Shown: one piece after another, positions 10,175 through 24,571 of the stretch
Layout of the letters: each line of letters starts with the position of its first letter
Position numbering within the stretch: the stretch's first letter is position 1
Source of the DNA: Funneliformis mosseae
Taxonomy: Eukaryota; Glomeromycota; Glomeromycetes; Glomerales; Glomeraceae
DNA length: 28,431 nucleotides
Assembly (NCBI GenBank): GCA_910592005.1
Contig: CAJVPP010000640.1
Span: forward strand, 1-28,431
Direction: 5' to 3'
Translations under genes and position numbers: made by a program
Notes under the pieces: model-generated
What the model was told of the DNA's origin: nothing
Databases searched by the model: none
What the model saw: only the letters and a program-made list of their open reading frames with translations

Positions 10175-13100
10175 GACCATTTAACAGAGTTTTTATAGTA
10201 TCGTTGTATAAATTATAGACTAACGATGTATAAAAAAAAAAGAATTTTTTATTAAGGCTCTTTAAAAAATTGATTTTATCAGCTTCAAAAGACGAACAAA
10301 TAATAGAAGAAGGTAAAGAGGAACAGGAAGCAAAATATTTTAGCTTTTTTTATATATAAGTTCACATGTATATATATATATATATATAAAAAAATATGAA
10401 CTTCTCAAAATAGCTCGAGTATTTTTAAACACGCTGAAAGTGTTGAGAGAAATGGGAATGCTCAACAAACAAGAGCTTTTTATATTTTTTTGAGAACTAA
10501 AATAAAATAAGTAACATTAAGACATGAATGATCTTCCTGATGCATCTATCATCAGAAAGTTATTTTTGGAGTTTTTTTTGGAGCAAATTACATTTTTCAA
10601 TTATTACAAAAAGAATCCAAAATTAGAATCACATCACGGTGATAATTTGACGTGATGGTTACGTTACCCAACGGCCGCGATAAAAATAGATATAAATCAT
10701 CGGTATCAAAATCAAGCAACACAATACATCTTACCAAATTCTGGGTTCTTTACATGTGCCACTATGCCACTATCCTCTATTTTTAGATAATTTTGCCTTT
10801 AAGGAAATTGTATAGAACATACTTTGGTGGGAACTTTTTAAACAAATAAATTACCATTGAGCTAATTAATAATTTCTTATTCAATTATAATTAGTTGTAT
10901 TAGGTCGAGTGGAGGCAGGCTTTGGGAAATCTTGCGTGCGTGATTCTTTTGAACGCCTTTCTTTTTTTGATTTGTTTGTTTGTAAAAGTTATACCTGGTA
11001 AATCGACGAATCAATTGATTGTGGATAATAGAATCGATTATTAGAGTTCATTGAAAACAAAACAAGACGTTATAAACTTTTCAAATTTCTCTTGGTTAGA
11101 CAAGCGAGCTATTTTTTCCTCTCGTACATTACCTCCTCGAATTTGGTTATTTCCTAATATGTTAAATTAAAATAGAGCATGTCACATAAAACATTAATCC
11201 ATTGCATGTTCTCAAAGCACCCATTGTGTGGTATTTTTCTATGATCGATTCCCGCAATTCTTTGAATTCGGAAAATTTAAAATGGGAATGAGGTTGCCTC
11301 ATTTGCAATTTTAAAGTATGATTGAAACAAGACAAATTTGGATCACATGTAATAAATGGCTTATTTATTCCTGTGCTACCAAAGTTACAAAATATGAGTG
11401 GCGAATGAATAACGATTTGATTAGTGGATAATTTTTTCCTAGAAAATATCATCCTCGTCAAAAAATTTTTTTTTTTTTTTCCTAGCCACAACGGAAATAT
11501 GGGGGTTTTCATCCGCTTTTTATAACAAACAAAGATCAACTAACTCGTTAAGAGTTCGTTCATCTTGACATGAAAATTTTCGATATAGAAAGAATTTGAC
11601 GAACCACAATACATAATCTCACCAGCCATTAACTTCATTAAGTTTGACAAATTACGTACAACAAACGGCTAGTTTTATGGGGCGGCGAATTGCAAGAAAA
11701 TATGCGTGGAATTGGTGTGGAAGGGGAATAGAACAACAAGGAACAAGACAAGGAACAAGTTTGGATGTTAAAAATGATAAACATTACAACATTGTGTAAT
11801 GTGTAATTGTGTCATGTGGCAATGAACAAATAATATCAAGTCCCCAAAATACTATAAGGAATAATACATTACTAAGGAATTTTTGGTACTAAAAATAAAA
11901 GATTTTGATTTACTAAACAATGGAAAAAAAAAAAAATGATGAAATCCTTAACTTCTATTTTATCACCAATCACCATATTTGGTGAATAAAACTCATGGCT
12001 TTTACCAGGAATTAATAAAACTCTAATTTAAGGTATAAAGTTTATCAAGATTTTTATGCATAAATTTATCATTACATTATTAACTCTTGGACATTCTAAT
12101 AAATGCTCATCCTGACCAGACGAGTGGTATCTTTACCGAGTGAGATTGCAATTTATTGATTCACCGTGGGATTTCTTCGGTGGTGAACAAATGCTAAAAA
12201 AATTTCATGAAGTGTTTCTTAAGATTCCCTTTTTTTCCTGAATCGGACAAATGAGGGTATCACCACAATGATTGATTGTTTTGCACCAGTTTTGCTTTTA
12301 ATAAAATCATAAATGCTCATGGTAGATCTCTTACGTTCTTTCCTGCTTCCCATTTACATTTATCACCTTACTTACAATTATGGATATTTTCGTAAAGTAC
12401 ATTTAATTAATTTTTTTTTTTTTTATAATAAAGAGTAGATATGTACTGTTTAAAACAACAAACAGTAGATTATTTCTAAATTAATTCCCTCCAACAATAT
12501 AAAAAATCTTAATGACGTAATTTATAAGTAATTCTATTTTTATGGAATTTTTTTTTTATTATTAGCATCAGCCAATTAATTGTTTTACCAAATTTTTCAT
12601 GTAAAATAATATTTCCTGGTTACCGCTCTTGGCTACATTGTGGCATTGTTATATCCTTTTTGATTATTTTAGTAATCTGCAATGCGTCATTTGTTTTTCC
12701 CTTACATTAATGACGAAAATTATACACCTTTTAACCCGCTTTCTGCGGAACATCGAAAAGAAATATCGTCGCACAGGCAAAAAAGGACTAAACTGTTTAC
12801 CCATGGTAATGCGATGAAAAAAATCTTGCCGCTTCATTTTAATTAGTGAAGAATGTTTTTAAGTAAAGGAAAAGAATTTGTCGTACGATTCCTTCGCAAC
12901 CAATTACAAGGCTATCAGGCTATTGATAATTACGAATTTTACATTACAAGTGATAGTAGAAGTGACGATTGAAAGAGTTCTTGGCTGATGAGTCATGTTT
13001 ACGGAATCCCGGAGTGAATATTTATTGGTGGTATTTTATAGGTTCGATCATTTGCTTAAACGATACCATCGTACTTGTTTGTTGAATTTGCTCTTTATTC

Positions 13101-14944
13101 ATGCATTTAATTAATTCTGAAATTCAAGGAGTTTTCGGTTTTCACGGCATGAAGAAAGTTCCAAGAAGCATTTTGAATGAATACAAACTTGGTTGTGTAT
13201 AATAAGCTCGATACTAGATCCGTCTTTTTTTAGAAAGTTATGATATAATGATTTATTTTGGAAAAACAAATTTACAATCCTTTCAACAAGGGATTGACCC
13301 AAGAACAATCTCGAAATGAAACTAAAAATAATTTTTAATACATAAAAGAGAATGTTGGTGCATATCTGATGTGTGTGTCGCATATTTAATCCTGTAAATC
13401 CGTAAATATAACGTAACATAAAAATTAAAACTTGATATTATATTATTGTGAAACCTAAAACATTTCATTTTACAATTAACCAATTTTGAGGGGGGAAAAA
13501 AGAAACCGTTTTTGCAACTAACTTGATTTTAATTAAAATTCTAAACCTATTTTGGAAATTTTCTTTTTATCGATGATGAATGATGTGTTTCGTTGTTTTA
13601 ATTATTTGAGGCAGGGTTAATGAATAATTAACATTTTTGGTTTAAGGTCATTTAAGTGTTTTTTAATGATTAAAAAAGTTTTTTTACAAAAAATTAATAT
13701 GGTTACAAATATTCATCATTCTAGATTTTTGATGGTATCACGGTAACATATTAACATAAATAATTACGGGGTTAGATCGGGGAATATATTTGGTCTAGAA
13801 ATATGTTTGTGTTTTTGTTTTTTGGAAATGTTGAACGATTTTTGTAAATATTTAAGCACGGCTAATCCCGAAAAAAAATTTAAGAATTACGAAATATATA
13901 TATAAACACACTTGTTTATTTATATATATTAAATTCTATATTAAGCACATGTTTTAATTTTCGGTTATTTGATCATTTTATTTAAAAAATAAAAATAGAA
14001 CAATTTATTTGAGTGATATCATTTCATTAAGGAATTTGATAGATATGCACTACTTTGATTTTATAAATAGAGAAAATTTGATCTTTTTTTATTATCGTTA
14101 TTATTATCATCTTATACTATTTTCTTCTTTTTTAAAAAATAAAATAAAATAAAAAATTAAAAGGGTCTCGATCTTTTTAAAAAAAAAAAAATTTGTAATC
14201 ATTGTCATAAAAATCAACTTTATTTACTATTTATAAATCTTAAAATTGCATGAATTATAAATCATTGTTTACATGTACACGTTTCATGTACTGGAAGGTT
14301 TCGAAATCATGAATTATTGTACCTGAAGCACGTTTTTTTCATTTTAATTAGGACAGTTTGGGAAGTAAGTTGTAAGAATGTTTATTTTACAACCAAATTC
14401 ATGGCGAATGACGAAAAATCGAGGAACCTCGGTAAAATCGAAATTTCTTTTTTTATCATGTTGTTTGTATAATGTTTTGATGTTTCCGAACGTCAATAGA
14501 AAATTAAATTAAATGTTGCATTAATTAATAAAACTTTCTTTCATTTTCAAGCTTCATTTTTTTTAAATTAAACAAATAAAAATCCAAGTAGTTGTGGTAT
14601 AAAGCCAAACGAAATAAAATAAAATAAAAAATTTTGCATGGCGAGTTACAAACTTTAATTACTGTATTTTCTTATTGAGGTAAGTGATTTTTTTGGGATT
14701 TCCTGTTCAAGGAAGAATATAATACACTAAATATATTTTTATTATTATTGTTTACTTTATTCTATTCCCCTTTCGTCATTTGTCAAAATGGTTACTCATT
14801 AAAAATTATTTACTAAAACAGAAATCAACGATAAACTCCGTTGGTAAATCTCCAGATTCCCAAACTGGTTTAAGTAAAAACAAATACAAGTGTTTTGGTT
14901 GAAGGAAAGGGTTGACATTTAACTGTTTGACCAAGTTTGGCTTA
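10175..14944. other. Long intergenic region without a recognisable gene
   Basis: About 4.8 kb of moderately AT-rich, mixed-complexity sequence, not the near-pure A/T of the deserts. Short chance frames occur, but none has recognisable motifs, coding-like composition or a convincing splice partner. A (TA)n run sits at 10369-10388. Near 10645-10665 an imperfect inverted repeat (ATCACGGTGAT) is followed by CRE-like TGACGTGA. Poly(A/T) stretches are common. It may hold the extended regulatory region of the Crz1-like gene or non-coding transcripts. Confidence 0.5.
10369..10388. repeat. (TA)n microsatellite
   Basis: About ten TA units, flanked by an AAAAAA run on the right. Confidence 0.9.
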
Positions 14945-14948
14945 TGTT

Positions 14949-15000
14949 GCAGCCGAATGGCCAAATGGTTAAGACTCGTGGTTGTTTGAAACATATATAT
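14949..15000 (+). pseudogene. Possible tRNA-derived fragment (A box only)
   Basis: AATGGCCAAATGGTTAAGAC strongly resembles the D-arm of a class II (Ser/Leu-type) tRNA. TGGCCAAATGG fits the polymerase III A-box pattern TRGYNNARNNG, and GCC..GAC is one change away from the usual GCC..GGC D stem. A TTTGAAA stretch downstream resembles an anticodon loop. No paired anticodon arm, B box (GGTTCRANYCC) or acceptor partner follows. The sequence runs straight into the AT desert. It is either a truncated tRNA, a tRNA-derived SINE head, or chance. Confidence 0.3.
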
Positions 15001-15009
15001 AGTAGCCAA

Positions 15010-18000
15010 TTAAAATTTATATTATTTGATTAATCGTTAATATTTACAATAGTTATTTATGTTTAATATGATATTTTCTATAATAATGTAAATTAATACC
15101 CTTTTTCTTTAATATTTGGATTTGAAAAAAAAAAAAAAAATTTAATTTATAAAATCAAAAAATTTTAAATAAATTTTTAAATAAAATTCAATTTATTTAT
15201 GTATTATAAATTTTTTTCTTATTATTAATTTACTTTATCAAATAAACGAAAAAATGAAAATAAAAAAAGTTTTTTACAAATATTAATTTTAAATAAAGTA
15301 AAATTCATTTCTGACTTGAACAGATTAAGGTTTATTTTACTAAAAATATTTTTAAAAATAATAAAACAGAGAAATAGAGGAGGGAAGAGAGATATATAAA
15401 TAAGTATTAATAAATATTGATTTATAATCAAATTATATTATAAAAATTATTATCATAAAAATTTACTAAAAATTATATTAAATTGTTTGATTAATATAAT
15501 ATATAATAATTTATATTAATAATTAATCATCATATAATAGTAAATATAGTAGCTTATTGTATTTATTTTTTTTTAGAAGTGGTTGATAATGATAATAAAA
15601 TATAAGTAAAATTTATATCAACTAATTGCATAATCATCTCAAATAATCTATCTTAGATTTTATTTTACCTATTATTATTTAAATAAAGTTTTTAGCATAA
15701 TCTTATTAATTACTTTAAAAATTATCATCTAATATAATTTATTTAAAAGTCAAGTTTAACATTAAATTATACTTAACTAAATATACTAATATATAATTTT
15801 GTTTTAATTATAATATTTACTATTCTTATTCAATCATTTATTTTATCTAATTATGAAATTTTAATCTATTAAATTCTAATAAAATTGGATCTGAGTTTTA
15901 AAATTTAGTCAAATTTTATTATTGTAATATTTTATATAACTATAATACAAATAACTTTATATTCATAATATTAAATTTATTCAAAAATCAATCTAACCTT
16001 TACTTTAATCAGATTAATATTGTATTATATAATACAATTTATTATTACTAATAATTTAACTTACTAATTACTAATAAATCACTTTTTATAAGTTAAAATT
16101 TTTTATTATTTAATAATGTAAAATAGTATTTATTATAGATTTATTAGTAAAAATCAATTTTTATTGATCTTTAGTTTTATATTTTATATCTTTATTAAAC
16201 TTAATATTTAGATATAATTAATATTAATTGACAGATTAATTAATCAGCTTCTAATATATATGTTAATATATAAGTGTTTTATAATAGAAAGAAAGAAAAC
16301 TATTAAAAAAATTTTTAAGTTAAATAAATAGTAATTATTAATTAATAATATAAAAAATTACTATAATATCAATTTTAATCTCATTTGAGTTAGAGTTTAA
16401 ATTTAATTTTTAAGTAAATATTATAGTCATCTCTTTATAAAGTTTTAAATTGATTTATAGAAACTTTCAAAACATAGTCTTGTAATATTATTTTATTATT
16501 GAATCTTTCTAATAATAGATATAGATTATAATAATACTGATAAAGTATGATAAAAATAAAAACATGTTAATCTTTATAATTAAAATGTTCTTTTTATTCA
16601 AATTTAACAGTTAAATCTAAAATAAAATCTAATTAAACTGTCTAAATTCATAACTTAAATATTAATAGAATATACTAAATATATATATTAGATTATATTT
16701 TTTCTTTTCAATAGTAAGTAAGACACTAAATAATTAATAATAGTATTTATCTATCTATATAATTATACTTTATCACAAAATAATGAATTACTAATTAAAT
16801 TATATTTTGATAGATATAATTATTTTATTAATAATTTATAATAAATATCAAATTGATGTAATTAAGTTTAACATTATCAAAATTAATTAACAGTAAAGTA
16901 TTTTATATAATTAATATTAATATTTTTTTATAAAACTTATTTTTAAATAATTTAATAATTAAAGAATTTAATAATTACAAAATTTTAGTTAATCTTTATT
17001 ATAAAAAATATTTATTTAATATTAATTATCTTTATATAATCTAATATCAATATTAGATTTTATTATTTTATTAGTAATCATTATATAAAATACATTTAAA
17101 TAATATATTAATTATATAAAATGATTAAAAAATTTCTTATATATATAAAATAAAGAATATTTTTAATATTTAAGATTTAAGCTTAAATTTAAAATAATTT
17201 ATGTATTTAAATAAAACAAATATTTATAAATAATATATATTTAAAAAAAATTGATTATAATTATAATAATTTTAAAATTTTATCATTAAATTAAATTATT
17301 ATAATAGTATATATATAAAATAATTTAAATATAAATATATTTATAAAAAAAAATAGCTTTAATATTATTTAAATATATATTAAAATTAAAATATAAATAT
17401 TTAAAAAAGTAAATATAAATTAATAGTTAATAGCTTTGATTATTTTTTTTTATTATATTTTATTATAAAAATATAAATTTAATTAAATTTTATTTAACTA
17501 CTAAAACTTTTACATTTAAAATCAAATAATTAAGTCTATTTTTAAATCTTAATTTTTTTAAATAAAATATTATTATTTAAATAATAAGAATAATAAAAAA
17601 AATTTAATTTATTATTAAATAATTTAATAAATATGATTTACTTTATTTATATAAATATTAGATATTATATAGTAATTATTTAATTTTTAGTAGTTTTTCT
17701 TTTTATTATAAAATGTTTATATCAAATTTATTATTATTATAATTAACATAAATATTATATATAATAAATATAAATAATATTAATTATATACTATATTTCT
17801 TTAAAAATAAGCAACATATTTTTGTTATATTTATTATTTATTTTTAGGTATTTAGATAAAGAAATCAATTTTTTTTTGTAATAGAAATGTTAAAATAAAA
17901 ATAAAATTTATACTGAATTTTTAAAACTGTTAATAATAATTTAATACCAATTTTTGTCACATATTCTATAATCATTAATCATATTAATTAATGTAAAATG

Positions 18001-18199
18001 CAAACAAATTTAATTAAATTAAATGTTTATTTTTTACAATTTAAAGAAAAGGATTGTTAAATATAAGATTATAAATGTAAATAAATTTCGTATTTTATCA
18101 AATAAAAATACAAGTTATTACCTATATAAAAAATTATAGATACTTTAATGTAATAAAGCACTTTAATCTCAATTATAGTATAATAATAGCAAATTTAAA
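15010..18199. other. Second AT-rich gene desert
   Basis: About 3.2 kb of nearly pure A/T, with no gene and no motif I can support. It resembles 4061-7060 in texture and ends in recognisable transposase remains at about 18200. The deepest-decayed part of that transposon, or of others nested with it, is the likely content. Confidence 0.6.
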
Positions 18200-19300
18200 T
18201 TGGATAATTGAAATAAAAGAAAAAGTAGAGATTAGCTTTAAACAAAGAGCCTTTTATTCTGAAATTGAAAAGAAACTTTATGATTGAATTATAAAACATA
18301 AAAAGTAAAATTTTGTAATAACTTATATAATAATATAAAAATGCTGAAAATTTAAAAGAATTAAATATGATGATTTTTCAAAAGATTTTTAAATATCTTA
18401 TCATTGGTTAACCGTTTTATAAAAAATATAGGTTAGCATTGTAATAATGAACTAAAATATCTTAAAAACTCCTAATCAAACTAAAAAGTTATTAAAAAAG
18501 TTTCACCAATTTGTTACTAATCTAAAAATTAAAATAATCTTAGAATATTTTTAATATAAATAAAACATCTATTTGATTTAATATAGCTGATAATTTTATC
18601 ATTAATTTAAAAGATGAAAAAAAGTCTATATATTTATAATAGGAAATTAAAAAATGGTTTACAGGTATACTTATATGTGTTACTAGTAAGATTTTCTTTT
18701 TTATAAAATCAAATTTACTTACCAATACCATTTGATTCATTATTACAGAAGGAATTAAACTTCTTCTAATATATATATTCAAAAGAAAGTGAATGTCATA
18801 CGGAAAACAAATTTCTCCTGATGTTGTTATTTGATTCAAAAAAACAGCTGAATGGACTCTGATTTTATGATAAAGTATGTAGATTATTTTAATGATATAA
18901 GAATGAAAAACAGGTCTCAAAAAAATCTGATAATGCTTGTATACAATTCATTTAAAGATCATTTAGAAGAATCAATAAAAAGAAAGTTTTATGAATGTAG
19001 CTTTGATCTTGCAGTGATTCTGAGTGGATTAACTAGCATTTATCAGCCACTAGATGTTACAATAAATAAACCATTCAAGGATCATAATGGCATACTTGGA
19101 TGGTTGGTGGTGATGTTGGAGAAACTGTTAAGAGAAATCTTCATTACGCTAGATTTAATGATGTATGTTTGTGGGTTAAAAGATCTTGGGAAAGGATAAA
19201 CTTTATATGTCATATCAAAAGCATATAGTAGAGTTAATATCTTTGTCAATAATTGAGGAATTTGCCGATGGCATATTTAATATTTAAATTCAGATCAAGT
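18200..19300 (+). mobile_element. Dead pogo/Tigger-type (Tc1-mariner) transposase
   Basis: Reading across stops and frameshifts recovers the order of a DDE_1-type transposase. A CENP-B/Tc5-like HTH lies near 18255-18350 (EIEKKLYD, then a stop in place of Trp). The first catalytic block is at 18553-18576, where the NMDET motif reads NINKT. The second block is in the last open frame (LVYNSFKDH, codon 18945-18947). Then come DLAVILSGLTS and QPLDVTINKPFKD, with Asp at 19053-19055, and after a frameshift near 19100 a WVKRSWE block near 19165. The first two Asp codons both read AAT (Asn), so it cannot be active even apart from the stops. The changes are ATG to ATA, GAT to AAT, GAA to AAA and TGG to TGA. 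Ends and target duplication were not found. Confidence 0.8.
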
Positions 19301-19639
19301 AATAAATTCTTTGAGATCCTTCGTTAGGTGGAAATATAAAAGTCACTTAATCCGGTTACGTCTAGAATCTTTATATAATTCCGAATTAATAATTGTACAT
19401 AGCTGAGTATTACCGCACGCATAAAATGCTTATTTGGATGATATATTATTGCCAGGATTATCCAGACATATAAGAACGAAAAAGTATTGAAATGTTTATT
19501 GGATTCAAATGAACACCAAGTTTTTAACGATAAAAATTTTAAATTATTTTCTAATGTTTATTTTAAGCCCTCATGACTTCTATTTATGTCAAATAAAAAA
19601 ATTAGATTAGATTATTAGTTAAACAAACATACATTGAAC
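19301..19639. other. Transposon 3' remnant and ATP4 3' flank
   Basis: No gene. The left part may be the tail of the pogo-like copy. TTTATT at 19557-19562 is an AATAAA on the minus strand, about 80 bp beyond the ATP4 stop, and is a good candidate polyadenylation signal for that gene. Confidence 0.5.
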
Positions 19640-20873
19640 TTAGTATATATACATACTTTCTACTTCGTGGACTGATTCATTTAGGAGTTCTTGTTGCTAT
19701 TGAAATTTTTAAAAAATTACATTATTGAATTGTATGACATTTTTATAAAATTGATAAAACGTAAACTAACGAACCATCCTAGGATCATTTAATTGTTGCT
19801 TCACATGCTCAATGACATAATCCGATAGGGCTTTCTGTTCTCGCTCACGTAATGAAGCCTCATAACGAACCCATGAATCCAAAACAGCTTTGACTTCAGC
19901 AGTTGCTGCAGCCTTTTGCTTTAATTCGAAGGCCTCAGCCTCTAACGTAGCGGTTTCCTTTTAGCGTATAATTTTATTAAAGAATTAAACCAAAGAAAAA
20001 CACAATAATATATTAAATATTTCATCAAAAAGTACCTTAGACATAGCAAATAATGCCTTTGTAACATCAACAATGTCTCCCAACTGTCCGACAGTTTCAA
20101 TCCGTTCCTGAACAGCATTTTTATGATCCTCTCGAGCTTTACGAAGGATATTATTCACGCGCTTAATATTAACGTAGAATATCACTCATTAACCATTATG
20201 TTCATTTGCTCTCGTCAAGAAAAAATATATTACATACACTCATGTGTTCATCAGCCCATTCATTAACCGGTTGTTTAATTGCACGATAAATAACTGCTGA
20301 AATACATGCAAAGGAAAGCACCAATAAACTGTCTTCGCTGAGCACATATAATTCTTTGGAGATAGCCAAAGTTAACAATCCTGTTCCCACAGTAATGTAG
20401 CCAGTCTTTGTGATCAAAGAATTTCCGGGAAGAGAATCGATAATGCTTAGAGCCTTTTGCTTAGGATCCACCTCTTTTTTCTCTGAATAATATATCATAT
20501 CATATAAATATCCAATAATAAATTATGCAATTCATTTATTTTCTTTTTAACGCATACCGTCTTTTGGGGAAGTCATATACCTTCGAATCCTATGTCACAT
20601 AATGAATGTTATTTAATGAATTGTATCAATGGATGATAAAATCATATCACAATTTTATAAACACAAATGACTTTAAAAAAGAACAAAAAAGGATTTAAAA
20701 CAGTACCCGGGAAGTGCAACATTGCGCTGAGAGATTTGAAATGGTCTTATAGTGGTCGCTTTTCATAAAAGTGATTCTTTACTAAATTGAAGTTATGAGG
20801 TAATTTTATATAAAAGTTTGACTTATTAACTACCTGACAAACCTCGTGGATTCCTTAAAAGTCTGAAAGCCAT
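19640..20873 (-). CDS. ATP4: ATP synthase subunit 4 (subunit b), mitochondrial
   Basis: Peripheral-stalk subunit of mitochondrial F1Fo-ATP synthase, anchored in the inner membrane and holding F1 against Fo. Seven exons join in frame: 20834-20873, 20707-20758, 20558-20589, 20238-20482, 20036-20161, 19775-19957 and 19640-19696, giving 244 aa, the length of the yeast precursor. Residues 1-37 are basic, with RRYM near the end, fitting a matrix targeting peptide. Family hallmarks are DPKQKAL, LPGNSLITKTG, two membrane spans at about 67-83 and 93-110, and the stalk helix with ELKQKAA and AVLDSWVRYEASLRE. Introns are 75-117 bp. The last exon is only 57 nt (QQELLNESVHEVESM) after a GTTCGT donor; without splicing the frame stops two codons later (DPRMVR). 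The conserved tail of the family favours the spliced form. It is divergent from the U2AF gene. Confidence 0.93.
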
Positions 20874-21046
20874 ATTATGAAATAAAGGTAACCAAAAATA
20901 ATTTTTTTAAAAAATTTCTCCGAGATTCGATCAGTTAATATATAAATCACGTGATAAATCGATCCTGTATTTATGGAATATTTCAGCAAAAAGTACGAGT
21001 AAAATAACATCTCTATTGAGATATTTCGATCAAAAACATTTGCAAC
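20874..21046. promoter_or_regulatory. Shared bidirectional promoter with CACGTG palindrome
   Basis: Only 173 bp separate the ATP4 and U2AF start codons, which point away from each other. Near the middle is ATCACGTGAT (20946-20955), a 10-bp palindrome with the E-box CACGTG. In yeasts CACGTG is bound by Cbf1-type bHLH proteins. TATATAAAT lies immediately beside it. Confidence 0.65.
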
Positions 21047-24232
<3,186 letters not shown>

Positions 24233-24571
24233 GCATAAATGTTTTGCGAAATGCTTTCAATATTTTGTTAGATTTTTTTTTTTTCCCTCTTTAATGAATG
24301 ATAAATATATTGGATTGTTTAAATAATTGTTTGTTTACTAATTCTACAAATACTATTTTGCGATATTTATTTAATATAAATGAGATATTATTGTAAGCTT
24401 AAAGGAGTTTAAATTTTATCGATAACTACGGCAATAATAAAAGTTACAATTAACAGCACGTGGTTTGCTTTAAACCGGAATTATACAAGTGTCAACAAAA
24501 AAAAAAAAAAAAAATTTAACCCAACATATTCTCTCCCCGGCCGATTAAAAAAGTTTCAGTCTGAAAACAAC
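24233..24571. other. U2AF terminator / RanGAP promoter interval
   Basis: 339 bp without a gene. AATAAA at 24436-24441 could end the U2AF transcript. CACGTG at 24457-24462 lies 110 bp before the RanGAP ATG and may be a promoter element of the same type as in the upstream divergent promoter. A long poly(A) run (about 24498-24515) and a short CCCCGGCCG follow before the ATG at 24572. Confidence 0.5.

Noticed and set aside
11162..11539. 125-codon open frame on the minus strand
   Set aside because: No recognisable motif, composition like translated AT-rich non-coding DNA, and no supporting splice partner or promoter. Likely chance.
12629..12817. 62-codon open frame on the plus strand
   Set aside because: Short, no motif, sits in a gene-free interval with no promoter-like context.
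13111..13419. 102-codon open frame on the minus strand
   Set aside because: Phe/Leu/Ile/Ser-rich chance translation, no family resemblance, no neighbours supporting a gene.
14806..15009. 67-codon minus-strand frame overlapping the tRNA-like fragment
   Set aside because: No family resemblance, and it overlaps the A-box sequence, which reads better as tRNA-derived.
18559..18576. Classic CpA-targeted RIP as the proven cause of decay
   Set aside because: Transitions dominate, but several fall in CpC context and there is no intact copy here to compare with, so only GC-to-AT bias can be claimed.
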